From positions 1,178,001 to 1,242,000 of the forward strand of contig CAXXXS010000001.1 in assembly GCA_963665085.2 (NCBI GenBank): a DNA stretch of 64,000 bases. The letters are read 5' to 3'. Positions 27,304-37,036 of the stretch are shown in pieces; position 1 is the stretch's first letter, and each line of letters opens with the position of its first letter. The notes beneath the pieces are model-generated. The model had not been told where the DNA came from. It saw only the letters and a list, made by a program, of their open reading frames with translations, and did no database searches. Position numbers and translations under genes: made by a program. Source of the stretch: G963665085 sp963665085. GTDB taxonomy: Bacteria > Bacteroidota > Bacteroidia > Bacteroidales > JAAAOM01.

Positions 27304-28554
27304 TCAAGGCATAAAATCAAACATTGAATATTCTGTTTTAGAGGATTTTAAAGTGAAATCATAAATTTCGCCGGTTCCATGAAATTCAAATTTAATACCT
27401 ACAATTTTGCCGGGATCTACCTTAAAGAAATCTTTTATGTTTGAGTTATTATTGACAACCAAATCAAAAATTCCATCAGATACGTTGAGTTTTAAATGGA
27501 TTGTGTCTGTAGTTTCAACTCCTAAACTTCTCAAATCTGTATCTTTTGCACTCAGGGTTTTGCCTGGAAGATTCATCTTAAGTTCATTCACACAGCCTTT
27601 GATTGAAAAGGGAATATAGAAATAGTTTTCAGAACATGTTATCATGAGTCCGGCTTTCTGGCATATGGCTTCTCCTTTGGGATAAGTTTGTTTAAAACTT
27701 GCAGTAAGTTCAAAGTCGTTACCTGAAATACTGTCAAATTTTTCTACGAGGTTAATTGTTGTTTTGGGAATTTTATTTTTTAAATCAAATCCGGCTTTAA
27801 TTAGCTGGTTTTCTTTTATTAATAATATATTGTTATCAGTAATATCTTCGGCGTTCAGATAAATTGGAACCGTTTCTTTATCAATTATGCCAAGCCATCC
27901 GTTTGATGTGATATACAAATCTTCTTGAGCAACAACATTGTTATCTAATACCAGTTTGGCTTTGTAATATCCCGGATAATAATAGATACATGAAAAATCT
28001 GTTTTGTTTTTATCAACCAGGTGATGATACCTGGGATCCCAGGATTGTTGTATGATAACAGAATCTGCATCCGTGTTTTTTACATTGTAGTTAAAATAAA
28101 CAGTGTTTGGAATGCTGGGAGATAATTTTTGAACAGAAAATTCAAAATTTGAATAATCTCTTGTTTTTAGTCGGGTTATAAACTTCATGGAAAAACCAAT
28201 CAAAACAAATGCAACTAAAATGAGAGATGTAAAAAAAACTGCTTTTTTATTTTTTAGATAATTAAACTTAAACTTTCTAATCTCTCCTTTTTGATTGTTT
28301 TGAAAGTTAATCCAGTCTTTGTAGTCCAGAAATTGAGCCAGTGTATCTAAAGTAGTGGCTGATGGGTTCGACTCGTATTTTGTTTTTCCCCAAAGTCTTT
28401 TTAGCGTTAACGGGCTTAAACGTATTTTTGTTTTTTCATAAATCAATTCGCTTAATGATTCAAAATGTTTTTGTTGCCATTGATTTGAATCGATCCAGCT
28501 TAATCTTTGTTCGATTCCTTTAAGGCATTTTATTAACAGGTGATTTTGAGTCAT
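27304..28554 (-). CDS. Membrane-anchored putative regulator
   Basis: A 416-residue protein. Residues about 1-90 resemble a helical DNA-binding region (LSELIYEKTKIRLSPLTLKRLWG, then LDTLAQFLDYKDWINF, the AbiEi/HTH-like 'LSxxTLKRLWG' pattern seen in many Bacteroidota proteins). One membrane helix follows at about 102-122 (AVFFTSLILVAFVLIGFSM), then a beta-rich periplasmic part of about 290 residues. It looks like a one-component, membrane-bound sensor with a cytoplasmic DNA-binding head. That reading is inference; I know no name for the family. It heads the run that contains the DUF1080-like and hydrolase genes. Confidence 0.6.
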   Translation of the reverse strand: MTQNHLLIKCLKGIEQRLSWIDSNQWQQKHFESLSELIYEKTKIRLSPLTLKRLWGKTKYESNPSATTLDTLAQFLDYKDWINFQNNQKGEIRKFKFNYLKNKKAVFFTSLILVAFVLIGFSMKFITRLKTRDYSNFEFSVQKLSPSIPNTVYFNYNVKNTDADSVIIQQSWDPRYHHLVDKNKTDFSCIYYYPGYYKAKLVLDNNVVAQEDLYITSNGWLGIIDKETVPIYLNAEDITDNNILLIKENQLIKAGFDLKNKIPKTTINLVEKFDSISGNDFELTASFKQTYPKGEAICQKAGLMITCSENYFYIPFSIKGCVNELKMNLPGKTLSAKDTDLRSLGVETTDTIHLKLNVSDGIFDLVVNNNSNIKDFFKVDPGKIVGIKFEFHGTGEIYDFTLKSSKTEYSMFDFMP

Positions 28555-28859
28555 ATGCGAATCTAGTATTTTTTTGAAAAATAACCTTCCAGTGTCTGGA
28601 GGACTTGGAAACGTTTCAAGCGTTGTTTTTATTTCTTTTTTGTGTAGCAGACAAAAAAGAAAGTAAAAAACAGATAATTATTGTTTTGCATATAAGCGAG
28701 TTGCAAACTTCGCTGAGTATCGCGGCTGTCCTAAGGTTGACGCTTCCAGGTCTCCCGACGCTGGAAGGTCAGTTCAGGTAACAACAAATCAAAAAAAATC
28801 TTCCTCTGAAAGAGGTGGAAGTGTTTTGCCATTTAGCCTCCACTGCGGTTTATCAATTT
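28555..28859. repeat. Hairpin-rich intergenic element
   Basis: No gene is seen. The stretch contains TTTCTTTTTTGT / ACAAAAAAGAAA (28632-28662, perfect 12-bp stem, 7-nt loop), CTTCCAG / CTGGAAG (28743-28767), and CTTCC-TCT / AGAGG-GGAAG (28800-28821). The composition (GC-richer, CGCGGCTGTCC) differs from both neighbours. It may be a copy of a dispersed intergenic repeat or a set of terminators for the two flanking operons. Confidence 0.5.
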
Positions 28860-29378
28860 TTATTCTACTCTTTTATAAGCAAATTTTATTTCCCTGTTTT
28901 TTCCTTCATAATCAACAATAACATACATGTTAATTTCATCAGCATTAATTTTTTCGATGGTAAGTCCATTAAAGAAGGCTTTGTTTTTCATCATTAAAAC
29001 TAATTTAAAATCAATGGTTTTATCTGTTTCTTCCCAGGCTTTTAAGTCTGGTCCAAAATGTCTGAGCCGTAAGATTAGTGTTTCGTCTTCTTCGCTGATG
29101 GTTTCCAGCTCGTAGAATTGAACCATTTCGTCGGCAACAAGTTTGAAGCTTCCCATCATCGATCCTTCAAAAGGAGGAGACCAAAGTTCTTCAACAATTC
29201 CTCCATATGCTTCCCCTTTCCAATGTCCGGCAAGCCATGCTATATCTTCAATGTTCACTTTTGGAGAACCTGCCACGCTATCGTAGAATAGTATATTTGG
29301 ATATTCGTCTTGCGCCTGCACCGACAAAGGCATGAGAATTAGCACTGCAATAAAAATCAGAAATTGTTGTCTTTTCAT
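28860..29378 (-). CDS. Secreted DUF6265 family protein
   Basis: A 172-residue exported protein (FLIFIAVLILMPLSVQAQ). The mature part carries the DUF6265 pattern: IAWLAGHWKGEAYGGIVEE, then LWSPPFEGSMMGSFKLV and ILRLRHFGPDLKAWE. The family is an antiparallel-beta, lipocalin-like fold of unknown function. It starts 7 bp after the polyprenyl synthase gene and is probably co-transcribed with it. Confidence 0.85.
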   Translation of the reverse strand: MKRQQFLIFIAVLILMPLSVQAQDEYPNILFYDSVAGSPKVNIEDIAWLAGHWKGEAYGGIVEELWSPPFEGSMMGSFKLVADEMVQFYELETISEEDETLILRLRHFGPDLKAWEETDKTIDFKLVLMMKNKAFFNGLTIEKINADEINMYVIVDYEGKNREIKFAYKRVE

Positions 29379-29385
29379 TGTTGAA

Positions 29386-30360
29386 TTATTTATCCCTATT
29401 CATTAAATACTCGGCAAAAGCTTTTAGTTCATTTTTTTTATCATCGTTTGCGGAGATATTTTCTAGCGAACGTATACTGATGTCAAAAAACCCGTTGATC
29501 TTCGCATGAGTTTTTTCCTTAATATGTAATTCGTTATAGATTTCTTTTACAGCATCTATTTTTTCTTCAGGATTAAATTCTTTTTTATTCAACCAATCTA
29601 TTAAATTCTTTTTTGTGTTTCCTGATGCATTATCTAGAGCTTGAATTAAAAGAAATGTTTTTTTGTTTGCTAAGATGTCTCCACCGCTTTTTTTACCAAA
29701 TTTTTGAGTTTCTCCATATACATCAAGGAGATCGTCCTGCAATTGAAAAGCAATTCCCAGGTTTTTGCCATATTCATAAATATGTTCGCTATTTGATTTA
29801 TTTGCACCCCCAATAATTGCCCCCATTTTAAATGAAGCAGCTATTAAAACAGAGGTTTTTAATTCTATCATTTTTAGATAGTCTTCTATGATGACATTTT
29901 GCGAAGATTCAAAATTCATGTCATATTGCTGGCCTTCGCATACTTCCAATGCTGTTTTATTAAAAACCTGGAATAATTTTGAAAACAGCACAGGTTCATA
30001 CCTGGCTAAAAATTGATACGCTAAAATCATCATGGCATCTCCAGAGAGAATCGCAATATTTTCATCCCATTTTTTGTGAACTGTTTGTTTGTTTCTTCTG
30101 ATATCTGCTTTATCCATAATATCATCATGCAACAATGTAAAGTTGTGGAATATTTCTATGGCCAATGCGGCATCCATAGCCTTTTCAATTTCGTTGCTGA
30201 AAATATTACATCCTAAAAGGACAAGGGATGGACGGATTCGTTTTCCTCCTATTCCTAAAATATATTCTATCGGTTTATAAAGTTCTTTTGGATAACCGTT
30301 AATAGTCAGTTTATTCAGTCTTTCTTCAATTTTTTGTTGGCATTCAGAAAACAAGTTCAT
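29386..30360 (-). CDS. Polyprenyl diphosphate synthase (E-type)
   Basis: The 324-residue protein has both aspartate-rich motifs of trans-prenyltransferases: the first in LLHDDIMDKADIRR (DDxxD) and the second in FQLQDDLLDVYGE (DDxxD). The conserved GGKRIRPSLVLLG segment precedes the first. The residues two and five positions before the first DDxxD are L and F (FTLLHDD), which bear on chain length, but whether it makes farnesyl, geranylgeranyl or longer diphosphate cannot be decided here. It may supply isoprenoid substrate for the carotenoid genes at 42-45 kb. Confidence 0.93.
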   Translation of the reverse strand: MNLFSECQQKIEERLNKLTINGYPKELYKPIEYILGIGGKRIRPSLVLLGCNIFSNEIEKAMDAALAIEIFHNFTLLHDDIMDKADIRRNKQTVHKKWDENIAILSGDAMMILAYQFLARYEPVLFSKLFQVFNKTALEVCEGQQYDMNFESSQNVIIEDYLKMIELKTSVLIAASFKMGAIIGGANKSNSEHIYEYGKNLGIAFQLQDDLLDVYGETQKFGKKSGGDILANKKTFLLIQALDNASGNTKKNLIDWLNKKEFNPEEKIDAVKEIYNELHIKEKTHAKINGFFDISIRSLENISANDDKKNELKAFAEYLMNRDK

Positions 30361-30460
30361 GTTAAATAATTATTAATTATTATTTATGTACCTCTTACAA
30401 CCAAAGTGATTTGCTATATTCGGCTCATTTTGAACGGCAAAATAATAGATTAATATCAAT

Positions 30461-30490
30461 TTGTCTAATGTATTTTAATAATTAATTTTG
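30461..30490 (+). promoter_or_regulatory. Promoter of the Na/Pi cotransporter gene
   Basis: TTG at 30461-30463 and TAATTTTG at 30483-30490, 19 nt apart, match the Bacteroidota consensus. A GAGG (30506-30509) precedes the ATG at 30513. Confidence 0.65.
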
Positions 30491-30512
30491 TCCGCCCTTA
30501 TTTTTGAGGTTT

Positions 30513-32219
30513 ATGCAATTTACGATACTTGATATTTTAACTGTACTGGGAGCCTTAGGGTTATTCATCTTTGGAATGAAGAAGATGAGCGAAGGTTTAC
30601 AAAAAGTGGCAGGTGCCAGGATGAGAAACATTTTGGCTGCTATTACTTCAAATAAGTACAAAAGTTTGTTAACAGGATTAACCATTACATTACTTATCCA
30701 GTCTTCGTCTGCATCAACAGTAATGGTTGTGAGTTTTGTTAATGCCGGACTACTATCATTAACAGAATCCATCGGAATTATTTTAGGGGCAAATATTGGC
30801 ACAACCATAACAGCTTGGATAATAGCAGGATTAGGGCTTAGTTTAAAAATAAGCACATTAGCTCTTCCCATAATAGGATTAAGTTTTATTTTGTTGTTAT
30901 CCCGCCGAAACAGGAATCAGAATATTGCGGAATTAGTAATAGGTTTTGCCCTTATATTTCTGGGATTAGATTTTTTAAAATCCACAATCCCAGATGTAAG
31001 CAAAAATCCAGAAATATTGGAATTCCTTGCAAATTATATTCATTATGGATTCCTTTCAAAAATGTTGTTCTTTTTTATAGGGCTTCTGGTTACTGCAATT
31101 ATTCAGTCTTCGAGTGTGTCTTCTGCTCTTACAATTGTTATGTGCTATAATGGATGGATTACATATGAATTTGCTGCAGCAATGATTGTTGGGGAAAATA
31201 TTGGTACAACCATAACAGCAAATATTGCTGCAATTGTTGGAAATTCTGTTTCGAAATATGCTGCAAGGGCTCATTTTATCGTTAATGTTATTGGAGCTGT
31301 TGGAGTATTCCTTGTTTTTAATATCTTTCTTGATGTAGTTGATTGGATAACTCAAATACTTACAAATAAATCGGCGTATACAGATGTTTCGGCAATTCCT
31401 ATTGCGCTTGCATTATTTCATACATTATTTAATGTAGTTAACGTATTAATTTTAATAAACTTTATTCCATTGATTATTAATTTATCAAAGAGATTAGTAA
31501 TCAAAAGACAAGAAACGAATGAATTTAAATTAAAATATATTTCAGGAGGGATTCTTTCAACATCAGAATTATCGCTTGTTCAGGCACGAAGGGAAGTTGT
31601 AGGTTTCGGTAAAAGAGTATACAAAATGTTTGGTTTGGTAAAAAAACTTTTTGCTGAAACAAATGATATTGAATTTCAAAATTTATATGAAACCATATCC
31701 AGTTATGAGAATTATAGCGATCAAATAGAGATTGAAATAGCTAATTATTTAACAAAAGCATCGGAGGGCGAATTAAGTATGCCTGCATCAAGAAGAATAA
31801 GTTTGATGTTGAGGCTGGTAGATTCATTAGAAAGTGTTGCCGATTCATGTAACTCAATTTCTAAAACATTACGACGTAAAAAGAAAAATAAAATTTGGTT
31901 TACACAGGATTTAAGAGATAATATTAATGATATGTTTGCTCTTGTTACAGAATCATTATCAGTAATGCTGGATAATTTAAATGGGGATTATGATAATTTT
32001 GATTCAGAAAGAGCTATGGAAATTGAGAAAAGTATAAATAAAAAAAGAAAAAATCTGAGTAAAGAACATATTAACAATATAGAACAAAAAAATTATACGT
32101 ACCAGGCAGGTATTATCTATACAGATATAGTATCACAGTGCGAAATATTAGGAAACGAAATTTATAATATTACAAAAACATTAATTGATTATAAGGAGAA
32201 TATTACAAATAGAGCTTGA
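30513..32219 (+). CDS. Na/Pi cotransporter family protein with PhoU-like tail
   Basis: The 568-residue protein (ATG at 30513 preferred over TTG at 30504 because of the GAGG before it) has two repeats of the Na/Pi cotransporter signature: LLIQSSSASTVMVVSF and AIIQSSSVSSALTIV, each followed by GANIGTTITA or GENIGTTITA. About ten membrane segments cover residues 1-330. The C-terminal about 200 residues are cytoplasmic and helical, resembling PhoU. Such proteins couple sodium and phosphate uptake in the inner membrane. No pho regulator genes are nearby. Confidence 0.95.
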   Translation: MQFTILDILTVLGALGLFIFGMKKMSEGLQKVAGARMRNILAAITSNKYKSLLTGLTITLLIQSSSASTVMVVSFVNAGLLSLTESIGIILGANIGTTITAWIIAGLGLSLKISTLALPIIGLSFILLLSRRNRNQNIAELVIGFALIFLGLDFLKSTIPDVSKNPEILEFLANYIHYGFLSKMLFFFIGLLVTAIIQSSSVSSALTIVMCYNGWITYEFAAAMIVGENIGTTITANIAAIVGNSVSKYAARAHFIVNVIGAVGVFLVFNIFLDVVDWITQILTNKSAYTDVSAIPIALALFHTLFNVVNVLILINFIPLIINLSKRLVIKRQETNEFKLKYISGGILSTSELSLVQARREVVGFGKRVYKMFGLVKKLFAETNDIEFQNLYETISSYENYSDQIEIEIANYLTKASEGELSMPASRRISLMLRLVDSLESVADSCNSISKTLRRKKKNKIWFTQDLRDNINDMFALVTESLSVMLDNLNGDYDNFDSERAMEIEKSINKKRKNLSKEHINNIEQKNYTYQAGIIYTDIVSQCEILGNEIYNITKTLIDYKENITNRA

Positions 32220-32271
32220 AACAAAGCTTACACACTTCAAGTATAAATTCATTAAATTTGTCACCCAAAAC

Positions 32272-33765
32272 ATGAAAGTTATGCGAAAGCGATTTTTAAT
32301 TAATGGATTTGTATTTTTTTTCTTTTTGATTTCTGTTTGTGCAAAAGCCCAGGAGGGATATTCAATAAAAATAAAAGTTGATGGTATTAAAGATACTACT
32401 GTTATTCTGGGGCATTATTTAAGTAAAGGAGGCTCTTTGTATCCTGATGATACCATACGTCTTGATAAAAAAGGAGTTGGTGTTTTTTCCGGGAAGGAGA
32501 AATTTCCTGGAGGGATGTATTTGATTATTTTACCAGACACAAAATATTTTGATTTTATTTTGGATGAGGATCAGCATTTCTCAATGGAGACAGATACACT
32601 CGATCTTTTTGGTAACCTTATTATAAAAGACAATGAGGTAGCAGAGGGATTTTTGAAATATCAAAAATTTTTAGTTACTAAGAGTAATGAGGCTAAGGAA
32701 ACAAGAGGAAGGTTAGACAAGGCAGAGAGTGATGGTGCAAAAGATCAATTTACTGAACAATTAAAATCAATCGATAAAGAGGTAAAAGATTACCTGGCTC
32801 AAATAATACAAGATAATTCAGATAACTTTCTAGGAGTTTTTATTAAGGCAACACAAAGAATTGAAGTGCCGGATCCTCCAAAAGACGAAAATGGAAATAT
32901 ACTTGATTCATTATTTCAGTACAATTACTACAAATCTCATTATTTTGACAATTTTGATATCTCAGATTACAGGTTGTTGCGAACACCTTTGTATGAAGAT
33001 AAGGTTATGACCTATATCGAGAAAGTAATTCCTCAGTTACCTGATTCTATTATTAATGAGGTAGATATGCTCGTCGAAAAATCCAGAAGTTCAGATGAAT
33101 TATTTCGCTATATGTTAATTACACTTTTTAATCATTATGCGAAAAGTAAAATAATGGGAATGGATGCTGTTTATGTTCATTTAGCTGAAAAATATTATAT
33201 TCCCGAGGCTGATTGGAGCGATGAACAGTTTATTACTGATTTAAAAGAGCGAGTTGCAAAAGCAAAGCCAACTCTTCTTGGTAAAGTTCCACCCAATGAA
33301 GAAATGGTTCTTGTTCCTTTTGAGCATTTTATGGAGGCCGAAAATGATACGGCATTAAAACGTTATCCCTATGTGGGAGAAACATTTAATATTTTAGATG
33401 ATAATGCAAAATATACCGTGTTGCTTTTCTGGGAATGCGATTGTGGGCACTGCAAAACAGAAGTTCCTAAATTATATGGTTTTTATGAAGAAGAATTGAA
33501 AGACTTAGGAACTGAAGTTATTGCAATTCATATGCTTGGGGGAGAAGAAGGCAAGGAAAAATGGATTAATTTTATTAATAAGAATCAATTGTACGAATGG
33601 AAAAATGTGTGGAGTCCATACACGTATCAATATAAAATTGATTATGACATTCATACAACACCTGTTATCTTTTTGTTAGACAAAGACAAAAAAATTATTG
33701 CAAAGCGATTGGGTGCAGAACAGGTAAGAGATATTATAAAACTTAAAGAAGAAAATAAAATATAA
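32272..33765 (+). CDS. Thioredoxin-fold protein with DUF5106/DUF4369-like N-terminus
   Basis: The 497-residue protein has a signal peptide (FLINGFVFFFFLISVCAKAQ). The likely start is ATG 32272 or 32281; the frame upstream of it has no signal logic. The N-terminal half is beta-rich as in DUF4369, and the middle part helical as in DUF5106. The C-terminal domain (about 365-497) is TlpA/AhpC-like: TVLLFWECDCGHCKTEVP with the CxxC CGHC, and TPVIFLLDKDKKIIAK with the cis-Pro. It would reduce or isomerise disulfides in the periplasm. The family is common in Bacteroidia. Confidence 0.9.
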   Translation: MKVMRKRFLINGFVFFFFLISVCAKAQEGYSIKIKVDGIKDTTVILGHYLSKGGSLYPDDTIRLDKKGVGVFSGKEKFPGGMYLIILPDTKYFDFILDEDQHFSMETDTLDLFGNLIIKDNEVAEGFLKYQKFLVTKSNEAKETRGRLDKAESDGAKDQFTEQLKSIDKEVKDYLAQIIQDNSDNFLGVFIKATQRIEVPDPPKDENGNILDSLFQYNYYKSHYFDNFDISDYRLLRTPLYEDKVMTYIEKVIPQLPDSIINEVDMLVEKSRSSDELFRYMLITLFNHYAKSKIMGMDAVYVHLAEKYYIPEADWSDEQFITDLKERVAKAKPTLLGKVPPNEEMVLVPFEHFMEAENDTALKRYPYVGETFNILDDNAKYTVLLFWECDCGHCKTEVPKLYGFYEEELKDLGTEVIAIHMLGGEEGKEKWINFINKNQLYEWKNVWSPYTYQYKIDYDIHTTPVIFLLDKDKKIIAKRLGAEQVRDIIKLKEENKI

Positions 33766-33782
33766 CAGAAAAAAGTAATATA

Positions 33783-34865
33783 GTGAACGAGAAAGAGATA
33801 AAGCTTATTTTAGAAGATGGTACAGTGTTCAATGGTAAATCTTTTGGATACGAAGGATCGATTTCTGGTGAGGTTGTATTTAATACGGCCATGACCGGGT
33901 ATCCTGAGAGTTTAACGGATCCTTCGTACAAAGGACAAATACTGGTTCTAACCTATCCATTAATAGGAAATTATGGTGTTCCCGGAGTTGAAAGCGAAGA
34001 TGAACTTTATAAGTTTTTTGAATCGTATGCTTTGCATATTTCAGGACTGGTAATTTCTGATTATTCCCATGAATTCAGTCATTGGAATGCTGATAAGTCA
34101 CTGGGAGATTGGTTGAAAGAATTCAAAATACCAGGCATTTATGATATTGATACCAGGGCATTAACAAAAATACTTCGTGAGAAAGGAACAATGCTTGGCA
34201 AAATCGTTTTTGATGAAAAGGATGTTGACTGGTATGATCCAAATGAGGATAACCTTGTTGCCCAGGTAAGTATCAAAGAAAAGAAAGTATTTGGAAATGG
34301 GAAATACAATGTAACTCTTATTGATTGTGGAGTTAAGTATAACATTATCCGTAATTTGTTAAAACGCGATGTTACGGTTACACTTGTACCTTGGGATTAC
34401 GATTTTATCGCAGATGATGATTACGATGGCTTATTCATTTCTAACGGACCGGGAGATCCAAAGAAATGCGATGTAACCATTAATAACATAGCAAAAGCAC
34501 TTAAAAAAGACACGCCCATTTGTGGTATTTGTCTGGGTAACCAATTGTTAGCGTTGGCTGCAGGTGCAGATTCTTATAAGTTGAAGTATGGACACAGGAG
34601 TCATAACCAACCGGTATTAAAAGTTGGTACGAATAACTCGTATATTACTTCACAAAATCATGGATTTGCTATTGATAATAATACTTTACCAGAGGATTGG
34701 GAACCATTATTTATCAATTTAAATGATGATACCAATGAGGGAATGAGGCATAAAACAAAACCTTATTTTACATCACAGTTTCACCCGGAAGCATCTAGTG
34801 GTCCTACTGATACAGAATTTTTATTTGATGATTTTGTTGAATTAGTTAAGAAAAATAAAGGATAA
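33783..34865 (+). CDS. carA: Carbamoyl-phosphate synthase small subunit
   Basis: The 360-residue glutaminase subunit of carbamoyl-phosphate synthase. The N-terminal domain has the conserved LEDGTVFNGKSFG and TAMTGYPESLTDPSYKGQI. The class I glutamine amidotransferase domain carries the nucleophile Cys250 in CGICLGNQLLAL, and His-Glu in SQFHPEASSGP. It makes ammonia from glutamine for the large subunit CarB, feeding arginine and pyrimidine synthesis. The start is GTG. carB is not adjacent in the window. It lies 17 bp after the thioredoxin-fold gene but shares no obvious function with it. Confidence 0.98.
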   Translation: MNEKEIKLILEDGTVFNGKSFGYEGSISGEVVFNTAMTGYPESLTDPSYKGQILVLTYPLIGNYGVPGVESEDELYKFFESYALHISGLVISDYSHEFSHWNADKSLGDWLKEFKIPGIYDIDTRALTKILREKGTMLGKIVFDEKDVDWYDPNEDNLVAQVSIKEKKVFGNGKYNVTLIDCGVKYNIIRNLLKRDVTVTLVPWDYDFIADDDYDGLFISNGPGDPKKCDVTINNIAKALKKDTPICGICLGNQLLALAAGADSYKLKYGHRSHNQPVLKVGTNNSYITSQNHGFAIDNNTLPEDWEPLFINLNDDTNEGMRHKTKPYFTSQFHPEASSGPTDTEFLFDDFVELVKKNKG

Positions 34866-34868
34866 GAT

Positions 34869-36134
34869 TTAGTTTATCTTTTGTTTTTCAATAGCATCCT
34901 TCATTTTATATAATTTATCAGAACGTCTTACAATTTGGTCAACGGGAATTGAAAACCGTTGACCTTTTGTTACATTATCAACATTCTCTAAATCAACCCT
35001 GATTTCAGTAATTTTTGTCTGGATAACACCTGTTGTTGGTCCGGTTATAAGAATATCATCACCAACTTCCAATTCGCCTGTTTCACATAAAAATTCGGCA
35101 ACTTTTAGTTTATTGAAGTAATTGGTTCCTTTGGCTACATAAATTTTCTTTTTAGTTGCCCTTGAACCATAAACCTCGCTCCATTCTCCTAATCGTTGAC
35201 CTAAATAGTATCCATCCCAAAATCCACGGTTAAAAACCGTAGCAAGTCGTTTGTCCCAATCTTCAATTTTATCTTTTGTGAAATCATTTTCAATATATGC
35301 TTTGATAGCTTCATCGTAACATTTAACAACAGTATGAACGTATTCTGCAGGTCTTGCACGTCCTTCAATTTTTAGAACTGTTACACCAGAATCTAATACT
35401 TTATTCAGGAAATGGATTGTCTTTAAATCTTTTGGAGACATGATATATTCATTATCAATTCCCAGCTCTTCTCCTGATTCATTATTGATAACCGTATATC
35501 CTTTTCTGCATGTTTGAAGACAAGCACCACGGTTTGCAGAGTAATTCATTTCATGCAGACTGAGATAACATTTCCCGGAAATCGACATACAAAGTGCTCC
35601 GTGAGCAAAAATTTCAATCTTAATTAATTCACCTTTTGGACCCCATATATCTTCTTCTTTTATCTTATCAGTTATATATTTTACCTTGTTGAGGTCCAGT
35701 TCCCTGGCAAGAACCATAACATCAGCAAAATTAGAGTAGAATTTAACTGTTTCAAAGTTACTGATGCTTAATTGAGTTGAGATGTGAATTTCAACACCCT
35801 TCTCAAATGCATATTGAATAATTGATTGGTCGGAAGCAATAATAGCAGTAATCTCAGCCTCTTTAGCGAAATCTACAAGCTCCTTCGCCTGTTCAATCTC
35901 TTCATCGTAAATAATAATATTAACAGTTAAGTATGTCTTTATATTATTCTTTTTGCAGATTCTTACAATTTCTTTTAAATCATCTTTTGTGAAATTTACA
36001 GATGAACGTGCACGCATGTTCATTTTTTCAATACCAAAATAAACACTGTCAGTCCCCGCCTGAATAGCTGCCTGTAACGATTCAAATGAACCAACAGGAG
36101 CCATAATCTCATAATTCTTACGTATATTTTTCAT
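34869..36134 (-). CDS. U32 family peptidase-like protein
   Basis: The 421-residue product (ATG at 36134, directly after the kinase stop; an ATG at 36143 overlapping it is an alternative) is a U32 protein: EIMAPVGSFESLQAAIQAG and SVYFGIEKMNMRARSSVNF at the N-terminus, HGALCMSISGKCYLS in the centre with SANRGACLQTCR, the characteristic cysteine cluster, and DGYYLGQRLGEW later. U32 proteins include collagenase-like PrtC and the RlhA/TrhP/UbiUV group, several of which use an iron-sulfur cluster in RNA or ubiquinone hydroxylation; the Cys cluster fits that view. Its exact substrate is not settled. Confidence 0.93.
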   Translation of the reverse strand: MKNIRKNYEIMAPVGSFESLQAAIQAGTDSVYFGIEKMNMRARSSVNFTKDDLKEIVRICKKNNIKTYLTVNIIIYDEEIEQAKELVDFAKEAEITAIIASDQSIIQYAFEKGVEIHISTQLSISNFETVKFYSNFADVMVLARELDLNKVKYITDKIKEEDIWGPKGELIKIEIFAHGALCMSISGKCYLSLHEMNYSANRGACLQTCRKGYTVINNESGEELGIDNEYIMSPKDLKTIHFLNKVLDSGVTVLKIEGRARPAEYVHTVVKCYDEAIKAYIENDFTKDKIEDWDKRLATVFNRGFWDGYYLGQRLGEWSEVYGSRATKKKIYVAKGTNYFNKLKVAEFLCETGELEVGDDILITGPTTGVIQTKITEIRVDLENVDNVTKGQRFSIPVDQIVRRSDKLYKMKDAIEKQKIN

Positions 36135-36135
36135 C

Positions 36136-36993
36136 TTATTCATTAATGTGCATCCATTCTCTTGTCCCAAAATATTTGCATGATTTTGCAGCTATTTTCG
36201 AAGCGTTTAAGAGTGAGCTGACAAAATCGTTGTCTTTTGCAAAATAATAACAAAATGCGCCGTGAAAAAAGTCACCAGCGCCTAATGTGTCAACTACATT
36301 TATTTTGTCTATATGAATTTCTCCTTTTGATTTATTATTTGAATAGAGAATAGGTTTTTCACCCCTTGTAATAGCAACTTTTTTAATGCCGTGGTTATGC
36401 ATAAATTTAAATATTTCATCCTGCGAATTTGTTTCTGGTGGGAAAAAATTCTCGGAGCAAATGGCAATATCTATGTATTTTAAAAGTTTCTCCATATTTG
36501 GTTTCCAGCTCCCTCCATCCAAAATAATTGGAGTTGAATTAACGGGATTATTTGTTAAAATATCAATAACATTTTCTAAATAGAATCCATCAGTCAGAAT
36601 AACATCAGCTTCATTCAAAGAATATTTTTCAGACTTAATTTTTACATGATTTGGATGATAAGAAAATATTGTTCTGTTTCCATTTGATTCAGTTGTAACA
36701 ATACTAGCCATTATTGGTTCGGCATCTTGATTTTTTATAAGATCAATAATTTCAATGTTATATTTTTCAAGATCCTCAAAGATAAAATTGGTAAAATGAT
36801 GGTTTCCAATGGGAGAAAGAAGTCTGCTTTTACCATTTAGATAAGAAAAACAAACAGCAGCATTGGTTGCCGGTCCGCCAACATGGGTACCTATTTTATG
36901 TGCTTTGTATTTCGAATTTTCACGAATTTCCGAATCAATAAGAAATTGATTATCAATAGTATTAAGTCCAATAAATATTCCTTTTATAGACAT
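36136..36993 (-). CDS. PfkB family carbohydrate kinase
   Basis: A 285-residue ribokinase-like sugar or nucleoside kinase. Visible features are THVGGPATNAAVCFSYLNG near the N-terminus (substrate-binding GG motif) and the C-terminal signature NVVDTLGAGDFFHGAF with the catalytic Asp and anion hole. Its substrate cannot be read from the sequence. The stop codon is one base from the next start, so it is coupled to the U32 gene; it follows the Wzc-like gene by 43 bp on the same strand. Confidence 0.93.
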   Translation of the reverse strand: MSIKGIFIGLNTIDNQFLIDSEIRENSKYKAHKIGTHVGGPATNAAVCFSYLNGKSRLLSPIGNHHFTNFIFEDLEKYNIEIIDLIKNQDAEPIMASIVTTESNGNRTIFSYHPNHVKIKSEKYSLNEADVILTDGFYLENVIDILTNNPVNSTPIILDGGSWKPNMEKLLKYIDIAICSENFFPPETNSQDEIFKFMHNHGIKKVAITRGEKPILYSNNKSKGEIHIDKINVVDTLGAGDFFHGAFCYYFAKDNDFVSSLLNASKIAAKSCKYFGTREWMHINE

Positions 36994-37036
36994 ATTTTTT
37001 CAGGCAAAAATGTAAAAAATTATGAGGAGGTAAAAA

